Positions 1 through 12,450 of a DNA stretch of 12,974 nucleotides are shown piece by piece. The first letter of the stretch is position 1, and each line of letters begins with the position of its first letter. The translations under genes and the position numbers were made by a program. The notes under the pieces were generated by a model, which saw only the letters and a program-made list of their open reading frames with translations, did no database searches and was not told the origin of the DNA. The DNA lies in NCBI GenBank assembly GCA_031290695.1, contig JAITNB010000075.1, positions 1 through 12,974 on the forward strand, written 5' to 3'. This stretch comes from Coriobacteriales bacterium. GTDB lineage: Bacteria > Actinomycetota > Coriobacteriia > Coriobacteriales > UBA8131.

Positions 1-18
1 CCTTTATCCAAACTCTTT

Positions 19-27
19 TGATATACT
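19..27 (+). promoter_or_regulatory. Extended -10 promoter element, likely for the surface-protein gene
   Basis: TGATATACT reads as TG-n-TATACT, which matches five of six bases of the TATAAT box plus the upstream TG of an extended -10 promoter. The -35 position would lie at or beyond the window edge, so it cannot be judged. Transcription would start near position 34 and leave a leader of about 118 nt before the gene start at 152. It could instead belong to an unseen upstream context. Confidence 0.4.
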
Positions 28-50
28 GTGCAACAGCAAGTAAACGAATA

Positions 51-118
51 GCAACCTACAGATTAAACGTGCCAGGGCCTGCGGATATTGTACCGAGGGC
101 TATTTTTGTGTAGGTAGC
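51..118. repeat. Widely spaced inverted repeat in the leader of the surface-protein gene
   Basis: GCAACCTACA at 51-60 and TGTAGGTAGC at 109-118 are inverted complements at 9 of 10 positions, separated by 48 nt. A further TGTAGGG lies at 127-133, just before the Shine-Dalgarno sequence. In RNA the arms could form the closing stem of a leader structure ending about 20 nt before the ribosome site. A chance occurrence is possible, and no known riboswitch class is recognised. Confidence 0.3.
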
Positions 119-151
119 AGGTATGTTGTAGGGCGGGACCAAGGGATGCTC

Positions 152-2365
152 ATGCAGGACAAAGGAAAAACGAAACGGGTTGTGTATGCGCTCCTGCGGG
201 TGTGCATGGCGCTTACGCTCATCGTTGTCCTGGCCCAGGTGATACCTCTGGGCGCGTTTGCGGAGGATGTGCCGTGGGGGTTCTTGCAGGAGCACTCCGC
301 CACTGATGAGCAGGAAGCCTCCGATGCGGAGGCAAGCGCGGATGCAGTTGAGGTTGCGGCCCCCGCGCTCACCACGCCCACCGAGCGCCCCTTGCTGTTG
401 CCCGCCGAGGACGACCCCGCTGCCGTCGGCCTTGCTGCCGCCGAGCCCGCCGTCACTGCGACCGAGCCCGCCGAGGATGCCTCCCCGTTAAAGCCCCGGG
501 AAGACAAAGGCACGCTCACCATCACCGACGTTGACGATACCAACAACGACGGCACCCTGTCGCAACAGGAGGCCGCCGCCGCGCTCGCCGCCGCTACCAT
601 AGACGCAGTGCTCGATACCTATACCCTCGCCTTTGATACCACGGCCGTGACCGCCATCGGCGACGATGCCTTCCAGGACAACGTGGGCCTCACCGCAGTG
701 ACCTTCCCCGCGACGCTTGCCACTCTTGGCAGCGTGGCCTTCCAGGGCTGCACCAGCCTCACCAGCGTCACGTTCACCGGCGACAACCCGCCCACGACGT
801 TTGGTGCCAGCGTGTTCGCACAGGCGCCTGTGGGCCTCAAGTTCTATGTCCCGCCTACGAGCAAGGCCGCCTACCAGGCTGTCTTAACCCCTGCGGCAAC
901 GGGCCTGGTCACTGGCGACTACGAGGTACTCGACATTCCTGACACCACGCCGCCCACCGTCACCGGCACGGCACCCTTAGGCGACAGCGTCGCCCCCATG
1001 ACCACGCTCCCGCAACTCGTCCTCACGTTCTCCGAGACCGTGGCCCAGGTCGAGGGCAAGACCCTCGCCATCGTCACCAGTTCGACCACCTATCTCTACA
1101 CCATCCCGTCAGCCGCCGTGACCCCCCTCGTCTCGGGCGAAGGCACGGCCTGCACGGCGACAATCCCCTTCGGGGGCTTTGTCCCCGCACTCAGCCTCTC
1201 CTATGGCACCACCTACACCCTCACTGCCAATGCCGGTGCCTTTGCAGACACGGCCGGCAACCCCACGACCGTAATCAGCGCCAGCTTCACAACCGTGCAG
1301 CCGCCCCAACCCACACTCAGCCTCTCGGTAACGGCCCTCGACCTTGGCACCGTGACCACAGCGGCCACGTCTTCCCCGCAAAACGTGAGCGTGAGCAGCG
1401 GAAACCTCACGGCACCCATCACCTACCAGCTCTCGGGCGACACCAGTGCGTTCACGGTGGGGACCCTGGCCCTTAATGCGGTCGCCGGCACGTTCACGGT
1501 GACGTTCACCCCCGCCTCGGCGCGCACTTACAACGCAGTCCTCACCTTCTCAAGTGCAGGGGCAGAGGATAAGGCCGTGAGCCTCTCCGGCACAGGGCGC
1601 GCCCCCTCAAGCAACTCTGGCTCTGGCTCCAGCTCTGGTGGCAAGGACGGCACCGGCACTTGGTACCCCTCCACACAGACGCCCCCTGTGACGCCCCCTA
1701 CCTCCAACAGCACTGCTGACGATACCGATGACGCCACCGACGCCGATGACGCCACCGACGCCGATGACGCCGCCACTACCAAACCCGATGACACCACCAA
1801 CCCAGGCGGCACCACCACGCCAACCCCCCCGGTCACCCCGCCTGTTATCGACAACACCAACGACGATGATACGGCCAACCAGGGCGACACCACTTCGGGC
1901 AAGGACACAGCTGCGGCCTACGCCGTTGCCAACCTCGTCTCGTTTGTGCTCGGGCTTATCCTCATGGCCCTTGGCATCCTGCGGTGGGGGAGGATACCGG
2001 CAGCACAGCGCTCGAAGATGACCTGGGCAGTCGCCCTCGTACTTATAACAATCGCCCAGGTGGTGCTCCTCCTCATCGTCGATGACTTCACCGGCTCCGC
2101 CCTGCCTTTTGACGGCTGGACGGCTCCCATGTTGGTGCTCCTCATAGTCGAGGGCTTCTGCTTCTACCAGTGCAACAAGCGCAAACCCGATGCCCCCAAA
2201 GACACAGACGGTGGCGACGACGGCTTTGGCGGCGGCGTTGGCGGTAGCACCGGCGGCTTTGCCAGCAGCAGCAGCTTTGGCGACAGCAGCTTTGGCAGCG
2301 GCAACAACTTTGGCAGCAGCAGCGACGAAGACGAAGACGAGGGCTTTCCCGTATTCCGCGGGTAA
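152..2365 (+). CDS. Secreted, membrane-anchored multidomain surface protein (LRR/BspA-like block, Ig-like domains, three C-terminal TM helices)
   Basis: A 737-residue protein not recognised as a named gene. Residues 1-37 form a signal peptide: Lys/Arg-rich start, hydrophobic core, likely cleavage after GAFA. After an Ala/Glu/Pro-rich stretch, residues 129-140 form an EF-hand-type loop (DTNNDGTLSQQE) with Asp, Asn, Asp, Gly and Glu in the canonical places. Residues about 155-243 resemble BspA-type leucine-rich repeats (IGDDAF and VAFQGCTSLTSVTF motifs). Residues 264-383 resemble an SbsA-type bacterial Ig-like domain, and 387-483 a choice-of-anchor-D/Hydin-like Ig fold ending in SLSGTG. A Ser/Gly then Asp/Thr/Pro linker (484-586) leads to three hydrophobic helices near 588-610, 624-644 and 657-673, then a Lys/Arg stop-transfer patch and a Gly/Ser/Phe-rich acidic tail. 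No LPXTG sorting motif is seen, so the TM helices probably anchor it, with the Ig/LRR part outside. The ATG at 152 was chosen because AAGGG at 141-145 is 6 nt upstream; the in-frame ATG at 146 abuts that sequence. An adhesion or ligand-binding role is plausible but unproven. Confidence 0.85.
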   Translation: MQDKGKTKRVVYALLRVCMALTLIVVLAQVIPLGAFAEDVPWGFLQEHSATDEQEASDAEASADAVEVAAPALTTPTERPLLLPAEDDPAAVGLAAAEPAVTATEPAEDASPLKPREDKGTLTITDVDDTNNDGTLSQQEAAAALAAATIDAVLDTYTLAFDTTAVTAIGDDAFQDNVGLTAVTFPATLATLGSVAFQGCTSLTSVTFTGDNPPTTFGASVFAQAPVGLKFYVPPTSKAAYQAVLTPAATGLVTGDYEVLDIPDTTPPTVTGTAPLGDSVAPMTTLPQLVLTFSETVAQVEGKTLAIVTSSTTYLYTIPSAAVTPLVSGEGTACTATIPFGGFVPALSLSYGTTYTLTANAGAFADTAGNPTTVISASFTTVQPPQPTLSLSVTALDLGTVTTAATSSPQNVSVSSGNLTAPITYQLSGDTSAFTVGTLALNAVAGTFTVTFTPASARTYNAVLTFSSAGAEDKAVSLSGTGRAPSSNSGSGSSSGGKDGTGTWYPSTQTPPVTPPTSNSTADDTDDATDADDATDADDAATTKPDDTTNPGGTTTPTPPVTPPVIDNTNDDDTANQGDTTSGKDTAAAYAVANLVSFVLGLILMALGILRWGRIPAAQRSKMTWAVALVLITIAQVVLLLIVDDFTGSALPFDGWTAPMLVLLIVEGFCFYQCNKRKPDAPKDTDGGDDGFGGGVGGSTGGFASSSSFGDSSFGSGNNFGSSSDEDEDEGFPVFRG
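1727..1774 (+). repeat. 18-bp tandem repeat encoding the Asp/Ala/Thr linker
   Basis: GATGACGCCACCGACGCC occurs twice in exact tandem (1727-1744 and 1745-1762), followed by a partial third copy starting at 1763. It encodes DDATDA units in the extracellular linker between the Ig-like domains and the membrane helices. The repeat is in frame, so copy-number change would alter stalk length without breaking the gene. Confidence 0.8.
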
Positions 2366-2368
2366 CGC

Positions 2369-2441
2369 CAACGCCCTTCTCAGCCCCACAATGCCCTTCT
2401 CAGGAGCCACAACGCTCGCCTCCCCAAGAGCCACAACGCTC
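2369..2441. repeat. Four degenerate direct repeats downstream of the surface-protein gene
   Basis: CAACGCCCTTCTCAG (2369-2383) recurs as CAATGCCCTTCTCAG (2389-2403) with a 20-nt period. GAGCCACAACGCTC then occurs twice exactly, at 2404-2417 and 2428-2441, with a 24-nt period. All four share a CAAYGCYC core. The array begins 3 nt after the stop codon and ends about 50 nt before the rpoBC promoter region. It may be a decayed tandem duplication or a binding-site array. It does not form a convincing terminator hairpin. Confidence 0.6.
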
Positions 2442-2490
2442 AACCGCTGTCCACTCCCCGTTATCCTGGTGCCATGCCCTTCCCCGAAAC

Positions 2491-2543
2491 AAAAAAACTT
2501 TTTAAAAACAAGCCTTGACTTGGGGTTGAAAAAAATATATCGT
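2491..2543 (+). promoter_or_regulatory. rpoBC promoter with UP-element-like A/T tract
   Basis: A -35 box TTGACT (2515-2520) is followed after 17 nt by TATCGT (2538-2543), which keeps the key T, A and final T of the -10 box. TATATC at 2536-2541 with 15-nt spacing is an alternative. Immediately upstream, 2491-2510 is an A-tract, T-tract, A-tract run in otherwise GC-rich DNA. With a start site near 2550 this run occupies about -59 to -40, the place and pattern of the UP element bound by the alpha subunit C-terminal domain. The leader to the rpoB start is about 46 nt. The start site is inferred, not measured. Confidence 0.65.
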
Positions 2544-2580
2544 TAAGGGTTGCGACTATTAACGGCTCGAACGGTATCCA

Positions 2581-2587
2581 AAGGAGG
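2581..2587 (+). promoter_or_regulatory. Strong Shine-Dalgarno site that fixes the TTG start of rpoB
   Basis: AAGGAGG is a near-perfect anti-16S match 8 nt before TTG at 2596. The next in-frame ATG is at 2671, inside the conserved N-terminal region, so the rare TTG codon is the supported start. Confidence 0.85.
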
Positions 2588-2595
2588 AATTCCCC

Positions 2596-5500
2596 TTGAG
2601 CAGAGGACAAATTTCCACTCCTGCAAGTCTTTACCGAGAGCGCAAAAGTTTCGCAAAAATCCCCGAGGTAATGGACGTTCCCAATCTCATATCCATACAG
2701 ACCGACTCGTTTAGTTGGTTTCGTACCGCGGGCCTTGCAGAAGCTTTTCGCGACATCTCCCCCATCGAGAACAGCACCAAGAACCTCCAGGTCGAGTTTG
2801 GCGCGCACGAGTTTGGCGACCCCAAGTTCAGCGTCGACGAGTGCAAGGAGAAGGACATCTCCTACCAGGCCCCGCTGTTTGTCGAGGTGCGCTTCATTAA
2901 CAAGGAGACCGGCGAGATAAAGGAGCAGGAGGTGTTCATGGGCGACTTCCCGCTCATGACCAGCCGCGGCACCTTTGTTATCAACGGCACCGAGCGCGTC
3001 GTCGTGAGTCAACTTGTGCGCTCGCCCGGCGTCTACTTTGCCACCGAGCCCGACAAGACCTCAGACAAGATACTCTTCAACTCGAAGGTCATCCCGTCGC
3101 GTGGCGCCTGGCTCGAGTTCGAGACCGACCGCCGCGACGTGCTCAGCGTGCGCGTCGACCGCAAGCGCAAGCAGCCGGCGACGCTTCTCCTCAGGGCCCT
3201 CGGCATCGCGCTCAACCGCGACGAGATCATCGAGTACCTCGGCGACACCGAACTCGTGCAGCGCACGCTCGACCGCGACGGCGCCCTCACCCGCGAAGAG
3301 GCGCTCATCGAGCTTTACAAGCGCCTACGCCCCGGCGAGCCGCCCACCGTCGACAGCGCCCGCACCCTGCTTGAGGGCCTGTTCTTCAACCCGCAGCGCT
3401 ACGACCTCGCCCGCGTGGGCCGCTACAAGATAAACAAGAAGCTCGGCCTCGACTCCCCCGAGAGCCAGTCGACGCTCACCCACGAGGACATCATCAAGAC
3501 GATGCGCTACATCGTCGCGCTCCATGCCGGTGACGAGAACTGCGCGACCGACGACATCGACCACTTTGGCAACCGCCGCATCCGCACCGTGGGCGAGCTT
3601 ATCCAAAACCAGTTCCGCATCGGTCTCTCGCGCATGGAGCGCGTTGTGCGCGAGCGTATGTCAACGCAGGAAGTCGAGGACATCACGCCGCAGTCGCTCA
3701 TCAACATCCGCCCCATCGTGGCCGCCATCAAGGAGTTCTTTGGCTCCTCGCAGCTGAGCCAGTTCATGGACCAGACCAACCCCGCTACCTCCACCACCCA
3801 CAAGCGCCGCCTCTCGGCGCTGGGCCCCGGCGGCCTTTCCCGCGAGCGCGCCGGCTTTGAGGTGCGCGACGTGCATACGTCGCATTACGGCCGCATGTGT
3901 CCCATCGAGACGCCAGAAGGTCCCAACATCGGCCTCATCGGCTCGCTGGCCACCTACGCGCGCGTGAACCCCTATGGCTTCATCGAGGCCCCCTACCGCC
4001 GCGTGATCGACAGCAAGGTCACCGACGATATCGACTACCTCACGGCCGACGAGGAGGAGAACTACATCATCGCCCAGGCCAACGAGATATTTGACCAGGA
4101 GACCCGCATCTTTGGCCAGGCCGACCCCACAACGGGCACGTTTGTCCCCGCTAAGAGGGTGCTCTGCCGCGTGCGTGGCGTCGACGGCACCTTTGGCGAG
4201 CCCGAGGAGGTCGCGCCCGAGAGCGTCAACTACATGGACGTCTCGCCGCGCCAGATGGTGTCGGTCGCCACCGCGCTTATCCCCTTCCTTGAGCACGACG
4301 ATGCCAACCGCGCCCTCATGGGCTCCAACATGCAGCGCCAGGCCGTGCCGCTGCTGCGCCCCACGGCCCCGCTCGTGGGTACCGGCATGGAGCACCGCTG
4401 CGCCGTCGACTCCGGCGAGATCGTTATAGCCCAGCGCGCCGGTGTTGTAGAATACGTGCAGACGGATAAAGTCGTGGTGCGTGCCAAGGACGGCTCCACC
4501 GACGACTACCAGCTTCCCAAGTTCCAGCGCTCCAACCAGAGCGGCTGCCTCAACCACAAGCCGCTCGTGCGCGTGGGTCAGGAGGTCTTTGAGGGCGACG
4601 TGCTGGCCGACGGTCCCGCCACCGACCTCGGCGAGCTGTCGCTGGGGCAGAACCTGCTTGTGGCGTACATGCCGTGGGAGGGCTACAACTACGAAGACGC
4701 CATCATCTTGAGCGAGCGCGTGGTAAGCGACGACCTGCTCACGTCCATCCATATCAGCGAGTACGAGGTTGACGCCCGCGACACCAAGCTCGGCCCCGAG
4801 GAGATCACGCGCGAGATACCCAATATCAGCGACGAGATGGTCGCGAACCTCGATGCCGACGGTATTATCCGCATTGGGGCCGAGGTCTTTCCCGGCGACG
4901 TGCTGGTGGGCAAGGTCACCCCCAAGGGCGAGACCGAGCTTACGGCCGAGGAGCGCCTGTTGCGCGCCATCTTTGGCGAGAAGGCGCGTGAGGTGCGCGA
5001 TACCTCGCTCAAGGTCCCGCATGGCAGCGGTGGCCGCATCATCGGCATCTCGCGGTTCTCGCGCGACGAGGGCGACGAGCTGCCCCCCGGCGTCAATGAG
5101 CTTGTGCGCGTGTACGTTGCACAGAAGCGCAAGGTCCAGCAGGGCGACAAGCTCGCCGGGCGCCACGGCAACAAGGGCGTCATCTCGCGCATCCTGCCCA
5201 TCGAGGACATGCCCTATCTCGCCGACGGCACCCCCATCGACATCATCCTCAACCCGCTGGGCGTCCCTTCGCGTATGAACGTGGGCCAGCTCCTCGAGAC
5301 GCACCTGGGTTGGGCGGCGCACTTTGGCTGGAGTGACGACCCCGAGGCAACACACTCGGTCGAAGGCCCCGTCTACGTGGCCACGCCGGTGTTCGACGGT
5401 GCCACCGAGGTCGAGATCTCCGGGGCCATCGACAAGGCCAACAAGAACATCATCAAGCTGCGCCACGAGCAGCTTGACACACTCGCACGCGACGAGTTTA

Positions 5501-6189
5501 TCCCGCAGCTCTCGCTCACCGGCAAGACCGAGCTCTACGACGGGCGCACCGGTGAGAAGTTCCGCGAGCCCATCACCGTGGGCCAGAACTACATCCTCAA
5601 GCTTTCGCACCTCGTCGACGACAAGATACATGCCCGCTCTACCGGCCCCTACTCGCTTATCACGCAGCAACCCCTGGGCGGCAAGGCGCAGTTTGGCGGC
5701 CAGCGTTTTGGCGAGATGGAAGTCTGGGCGCTCTATGCCTACGGCGCGTCGCACGTGCTGCAGGAGATCATCACCTACAAGTCAGACGACACCTCGGGGC
5801 GCGTCAAGGCCTATGAGCACATCGTCAAGGGCGAGAACATCCCTTCGGCCGAGGTACCCGAGTCCTTCAAGGTGCTCGTCAAGGAGATGAAGTCGCTGTG
5901 CCTCGACGTCGAGCTTATCGGCGAGGACCGCGAGGAGTCGCTTGAGGACCTTGAGAACGAGACAACCCCCAGCATCGCCTCGGCGCTCATCATGAGCGAC
6001 TTCGACGACGACGATGATGATGCCGACGCCCTCGACCTCATCGCGAGCGGCCTGAGCGACCTCGAGTTCGACCTCGACGCCCTCGATGCCCTCGCCACCG
6101 ACGACCTTATCGGTGCCGCATTAGAAGAACCCGCGCGTACGGACAAGGACGAGCCGCCCGCACCCGCCATCGAAGAGGGAGGGGAGTGA
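2596..6189 (+). CDS. rpoB: DNA-directed RNA polymerase subunit beta
   Basis: The beta subunit, 1197 residues, forms one half of the RNA polymerase active-centre cleft with beta-prime. Conserved landmarks are clear. The rifampicin region is at residues about 386-410 (QLSQFMDQ to RRLSALG), then [18 protein letters not shown] and [30 protein letters not shown] follows, then [13 protein letters not shown] with K852 and K860 matching E. coli active-site K1065 and K1073, and the C-terminal [20 protein letters not shown] clamp-anchor motif. Residues matching E. coli D516, H526 and S531 are present (D392, H402, S407), so no classical rifampicin-resistance change is seen at these sites. It starts at TTG with a strong ribosome site. 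The normal C-terminus ends near residue 1112; an added acidic tail (about 1113-1197) includes six consecutive Asp at 1137-1142. The stop TGA lies 2 nt before the rpoC ATG, so the genes form an operon and are probably translationally coupled. The gene upstream is a surface protein, not the usual rplJ-rplL. Confidence 0.98.
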   Translation: MSRGQISTPASLYRERKSFAKIPEVMDVPNLISIQTDSFSWFRTAGLAEAFRDISPIENSTKNLQVEFGAHEFGDPKFSVDECKEKDISYQAPLFVEVRFINKETGEIKEQEVFMGDFPLMTSRGTFVINGTERVVVSQLVRSPGVYFATEPDKTSDKILFNSKVIPSRGAWLEFETDRRDVLSVRVDRKRKQPATLLLRALGIALNRDEIIEYLGDTELVQRTLDRDGALTREEALIELYKRLRPGEPPTVDSARTLLEGLFFNPQRYDLARVGRYKINKKLGLDSPESQSTLTHEDIIKTMRYIVALHAGDENCATDDIDHFGNRRIRTVGELIQNQFRIGLSRMERVVRERMSTQEVEDITPQSLINIRPIVAAIKEFFGSSQLSQFMDQTNPATSTTHKRRLSALGPGGLSRERAGFEVRDVHTSHYGRMCPIETPEGPNIGLIGSLATYARVNPYGFIEAPYRRVIDSKVTDDIDYLTADEEENYIIAQANEIFDQETRIFGQADPTTGTFVPAKRVLCRVRGVDGTFGEPEEVAPESVNYMDVSPRQMVSVATALIPFLEHDDANRALMGSNMQRQAVPLLRPTAPLVGTGMEHRCAVDSGEIVIAQRAGVVEYVQTDKVVVRAKDGSTDDYQLPKFQRSNQSGCLNHKPLVRVGQEVFEGDVLADGPATDLGELSLGQNLLVAYMPWEGYNYEDAIILSERVVSDDLLTSIHISEYEVDARDTKLGPEEITREIPNISDEMVANLDADGIIRIGAEVFPGDVLVGKVTPKGETELTAEERLLRAIFGEKAREVRDTSLKVPHGSGGRIIGISRFSRDEGDELPPGVNELVRVYVAQKRKVQQGDKLAGRHGNKGVISRILPIEDMPYLADGTPIDIILNPLGVPSRMNVGQLLETHLGWAAHFGWSDDPEATHSVEGPVYVATPVFDGATEVEISGAIDKANKNIIKLRHEQLDTLARDEFIPQLSLTGKTELYDGRTGEKFREPITVGQNYILKLSHLVDDKIHARSTGPYSLITQQPLGGKAQFGGQRFGEMEVWALYAYGASHVLQEIITYKSDDTSGRVKAYEHIVKGENIPSAEVPESFKVLVKEMKSLCLDVELIGEDREESLEDLENETTPSIASALIMSDFDDDDDDADALDLIASGLSDLEFDLDALDALATDDLIGAALEEPARTDKDEPPAPAIEEGGE

Positions 6190-6191
6190 CC

Positions 6192-10604
<4,413 letters not shown>

Positions 10605-10639
10605 GCAAGCAAGCAAGGCACGAAGCGCACCACTGGTAT

Positions 10640-10671
10640 AAAGCGGAGAAGACAATGGGCTTCTCCGCTTT
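10640..10671 (+). terminator. Intrinsic terminator of the rpoBC operon
   Basis: AAAGCGGAGAAG at 10640-10651 pairs perfectly with CTTCTCCGCTTT at 10660-10671 around an 8-nt loop, a 12-bp stem starting 36 nt after the rpoC stop. The stem ends in U residues and is followed by CCTGCTTTA, a modest rather than uninterrupted U tract. It separates rpoBC from the catalase gene. Confidence 0.8.
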
Positions 10672-10794
10672 CCTGCTTTAACGGGCGCAGAAGTTATGCA
10701 AGATTCGTGGCAATTGGTGCCTGCTACTGGTAAACGCCGTAGGTACTTGTTAGAGTGGGTCATACGTTTTTACCCTCATATCAAGGAGGTTCCT

Positions 10795-12363
10795 ATGACT
10801 AGCCAACCCACACATCCACAGGCCCCGGCCCCGTTGCCCACTCCCGTGACCGACCATAAACTCACCACTGCTGCCGGTGCGCCGGTGCCCAACAACACCG
10901 ATGCCCTCACCGTAGGCGACCGCGGCCCGCTGCTCATGCAGGACGTGTGGTATCTTGAGAAGCTCGCGCACTTTGACCGCGAGGTCATCCCCGAGCGCCG
11001 TATGCACGCCAAGGGCTCGGGTGCCTTTGGCACCTTCACGGTCACACACGACATCACTGCGCACACCTGCGCCAAGGTCTTTGACGGCGTAGGCAAGGAG
11101 ACGCCGGTGTTCGTGCGCTTCTCCACCGTGGCGGGGGAGCGTGGCGCGGCCGACGCCGAGCGTGACATCCGCGGCTTCGCCACCAAGTTCTACACCGAGG
11201 AGGGCAACTGGGACCTGGTGGGCAACAACACGCCGGTGTTCTTCATCCGCGACCCCCACAAGTTCCCCGACCTCAACCGCGCCGTCAAGCGCGACCCCAA
11301 GACCAACCTGCGCAGCGCCCAGAACAACTGGGACTTCTGGAGCAACCTGCCCGAGGCGCTGCACCAGGTGACCATTACGATGAGCGACCGCGGCCTGCCC
11401 ATAGGCTACCGCCACATGCACGGCTTTGGCAGCCACACCTTTAGCCTCATCAACGCCAACAAGGAGCTCGTGTGGGTCAAGTTTCACTGGGTGTGCCAGC
11501 AGGGCATCAAGAACTGGACCGACGAGGAGGCCGCCGAGGTGGTCGCCCGCGACCGCGAGAGCTCGCAAAACGACCTGTTCAACGCCATCGAGGAGGGCGA
11601 CTTCCCCACATGGGACCTCAGCGTGCAGATCATGACGCAGGCCCAAGCCAAGGCACACCCCGAGAACCCCTTTGACATCACCAAGGTGTGGAGCCACAAG
11701 CTCTACCCGCTCATCCCCGTTGGCACCCTTGAGCTCAACAGGAATCCCGAGAACTACTTTGTCGATGTGGAGCAGGCGGCCTTTAACCCCGCCAACGTGG
11801 TGCCGGGCATCAGCTACTCGCCCGACAAGCTGTTCCAGGGCCGCCTGTTTGCCTACGGAGACGCGCACCGCTATCGCTTGGGGGTCAACCACGACCTTAT
11901 CCCCGTTAACAAGCCGGTAGTGCCGGTGCATGCGTACCATCGCGACGGGCAGATGCGCACCGACGCCAACTACGGTGCCGCCGCCGGCTACACGCCCAAC
12001 AGTGTGGGGGAGTGGGTCGAGCAGGGCGACTTCACCGGCTATGTCGACCCCGCGCTGCTGTGGGAAGGCCTGGGCGAGCGCTACAGTCCCTATGACGGCG
12101 ACGACCCATACCACCAGCCCGGCGACCTGTGGCGCTTGATAACCCCCGAGAAAAAGCTCGTGCTTATCGATAACACCGCGCGCAACATCGCTGCAACCAC
12201 CCCAAACATCAAGCTCCGCCACGCCGCGCACTGCTACCTTGCCGACCCAGGTTACGGCACCGCGCTGGCCCAGGCCCTCGGTCTCGACCTCGCCACGGTG
12301 GAGGACCTCGCCGCCCTCCCCCTCGCCGAGCGCCTCGCCGCCACCGTCACAAAGCAACAATAG
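10795..12363 (+). CDS. katA: Monofunctional haem catalase, small-subunit type
   Basis: A 522-residue cytoplasmic catalase converting two H2O2 to O2 and water. All catalytic landmarks are present at family spacing: distal His H71 in [17 protein letters not shown], Asn N144 in [12 protein letters not shown], and proximal haem ligand Tyr Y354 in [14 protein letters not shown]. The distances H to N (73) and H to Y (283) equal those of bovine catalase (H74, N147, Y357). The core domain spans about 24-410, and the shorter helical immune-responsive-type C-terminal domain follows. The flavodoxin-like domain of large-subunit catalases is absent. The N-terminus is Pro/Ala-rich and has no signal peptide. 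ATG at 10795 is supported by AAGGAGG at 10783-10789, 5 nt upstream; the in-frame ATG at 10696 lacks such a site. It stands between two terminators as a single-gene unit. No convincing promoter or PerR/OxyR-type operator could be identified in the 120 nt upstream. Base composition and codon use resemble rpoBC, so recent transfer is not indicated. Confidence 0.97.
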   Translation: MTSQPTHPQAPAPLPTPVTDHKLTTAAGAPVPNNTDALTVGDRGPLLMQDVWYLEKLAHFDREVIPERRMHAKGSGAFGTFTVTHDITAHTCAKVFDGVGKETPVFVRFSTVAGERGAADAERDIRGFATKFYTEEGNWDLVGNNTPVFFIRDPHKFPDLNRAVKRDPKTNLRSAQNNWDFWSNLPEALHQVTITMSDRGLPIGYRHMHGFGSHTFSLINANKELVWVKFHWVCQQGIKNWTDEEAAEVVARDRESSQNDLFNAIEEGDFPTWDLSVQIMTQAQAKAHPENPFDITKVWSHKLYPLIPVGTLELNRNPENYFVDVEQAAFNPANVVPGISYSPDKLFQGRLFAYGDAHRYRLGVNHDLIPVNKPVVPVHAYHRDGQMRTDANYGAAAGYTPNSVGEWVEQGDFTGYVDPALLWEGLGERYSPYDGDDPYHQPGDLWRLITPEKKLVLIDNTARNIAATTPNIKLRHAAHCYLADPGYGTALAQALGLDLATVEDLAALPLAERLAATVTKQQ

Positions 12364-12415
12364 CTCCTACAGGATAGCCCCTTGAGTGTTTATTGTCGCC
12401 CTCGTCATCGTCTTA

Positions 12416-12450
12416 CACTGCCCCGAAGAACGCGGGGCAGTGCTGTTTTT
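12416..12450 (+). terminator. Intrinsic terminator of the catalase gene
   Basis: CACTGCCCCG (12416-12425) pairs perfectly with CGGGGCAGTG (12433-12442) around a 7-nt loop, followed by CTG and five T residues ending at 12450. The GC-rich 10-bp stem plus U tract, 53 nt after the catalase stop, is a classical Rho-independent terminator. Confidence 0.9.

Noticed and set aside
2404..2441. GAGC-CACAAC-GCTC units as terminator hairpins of the surface-protein gene
   Set aside because: Only 4-bp stems with no U tract; too weak for intrinsic termination.
3751..3822. Rifampicin-resistance mutation in rpoB
   Set aside because: The positions most often mutated (D516, H526, S531 equivalents) carry the susceptible residues; the other substitutions are of unknown effect.
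3661..5754. Very long open frame (697 codons) on the minus strand opposite rpoB
   Set aside because: It is the antisense image of a GC-biased, highly conserved rpoB; its translation is His/Val/Asp-rich with no family motifs and there is no ribosome site or promoter of its own.
10696..10794. Catalase start 33 codons upstream at ATG 10696
   Set aside because: It lacks a Shine-Dalgarno site, and the added residues do not resemble catalase. ATG 10795 has AAGGAGG at ideal spacing.
10750..12360. Long open frame (536 codons) on the minus strand opposite the catalase
   Set aside because: Same cause: third-position G/C bias in the sense gene removes antisense stops. The catalase has all catalytic residues, so the sense strand is the gene.
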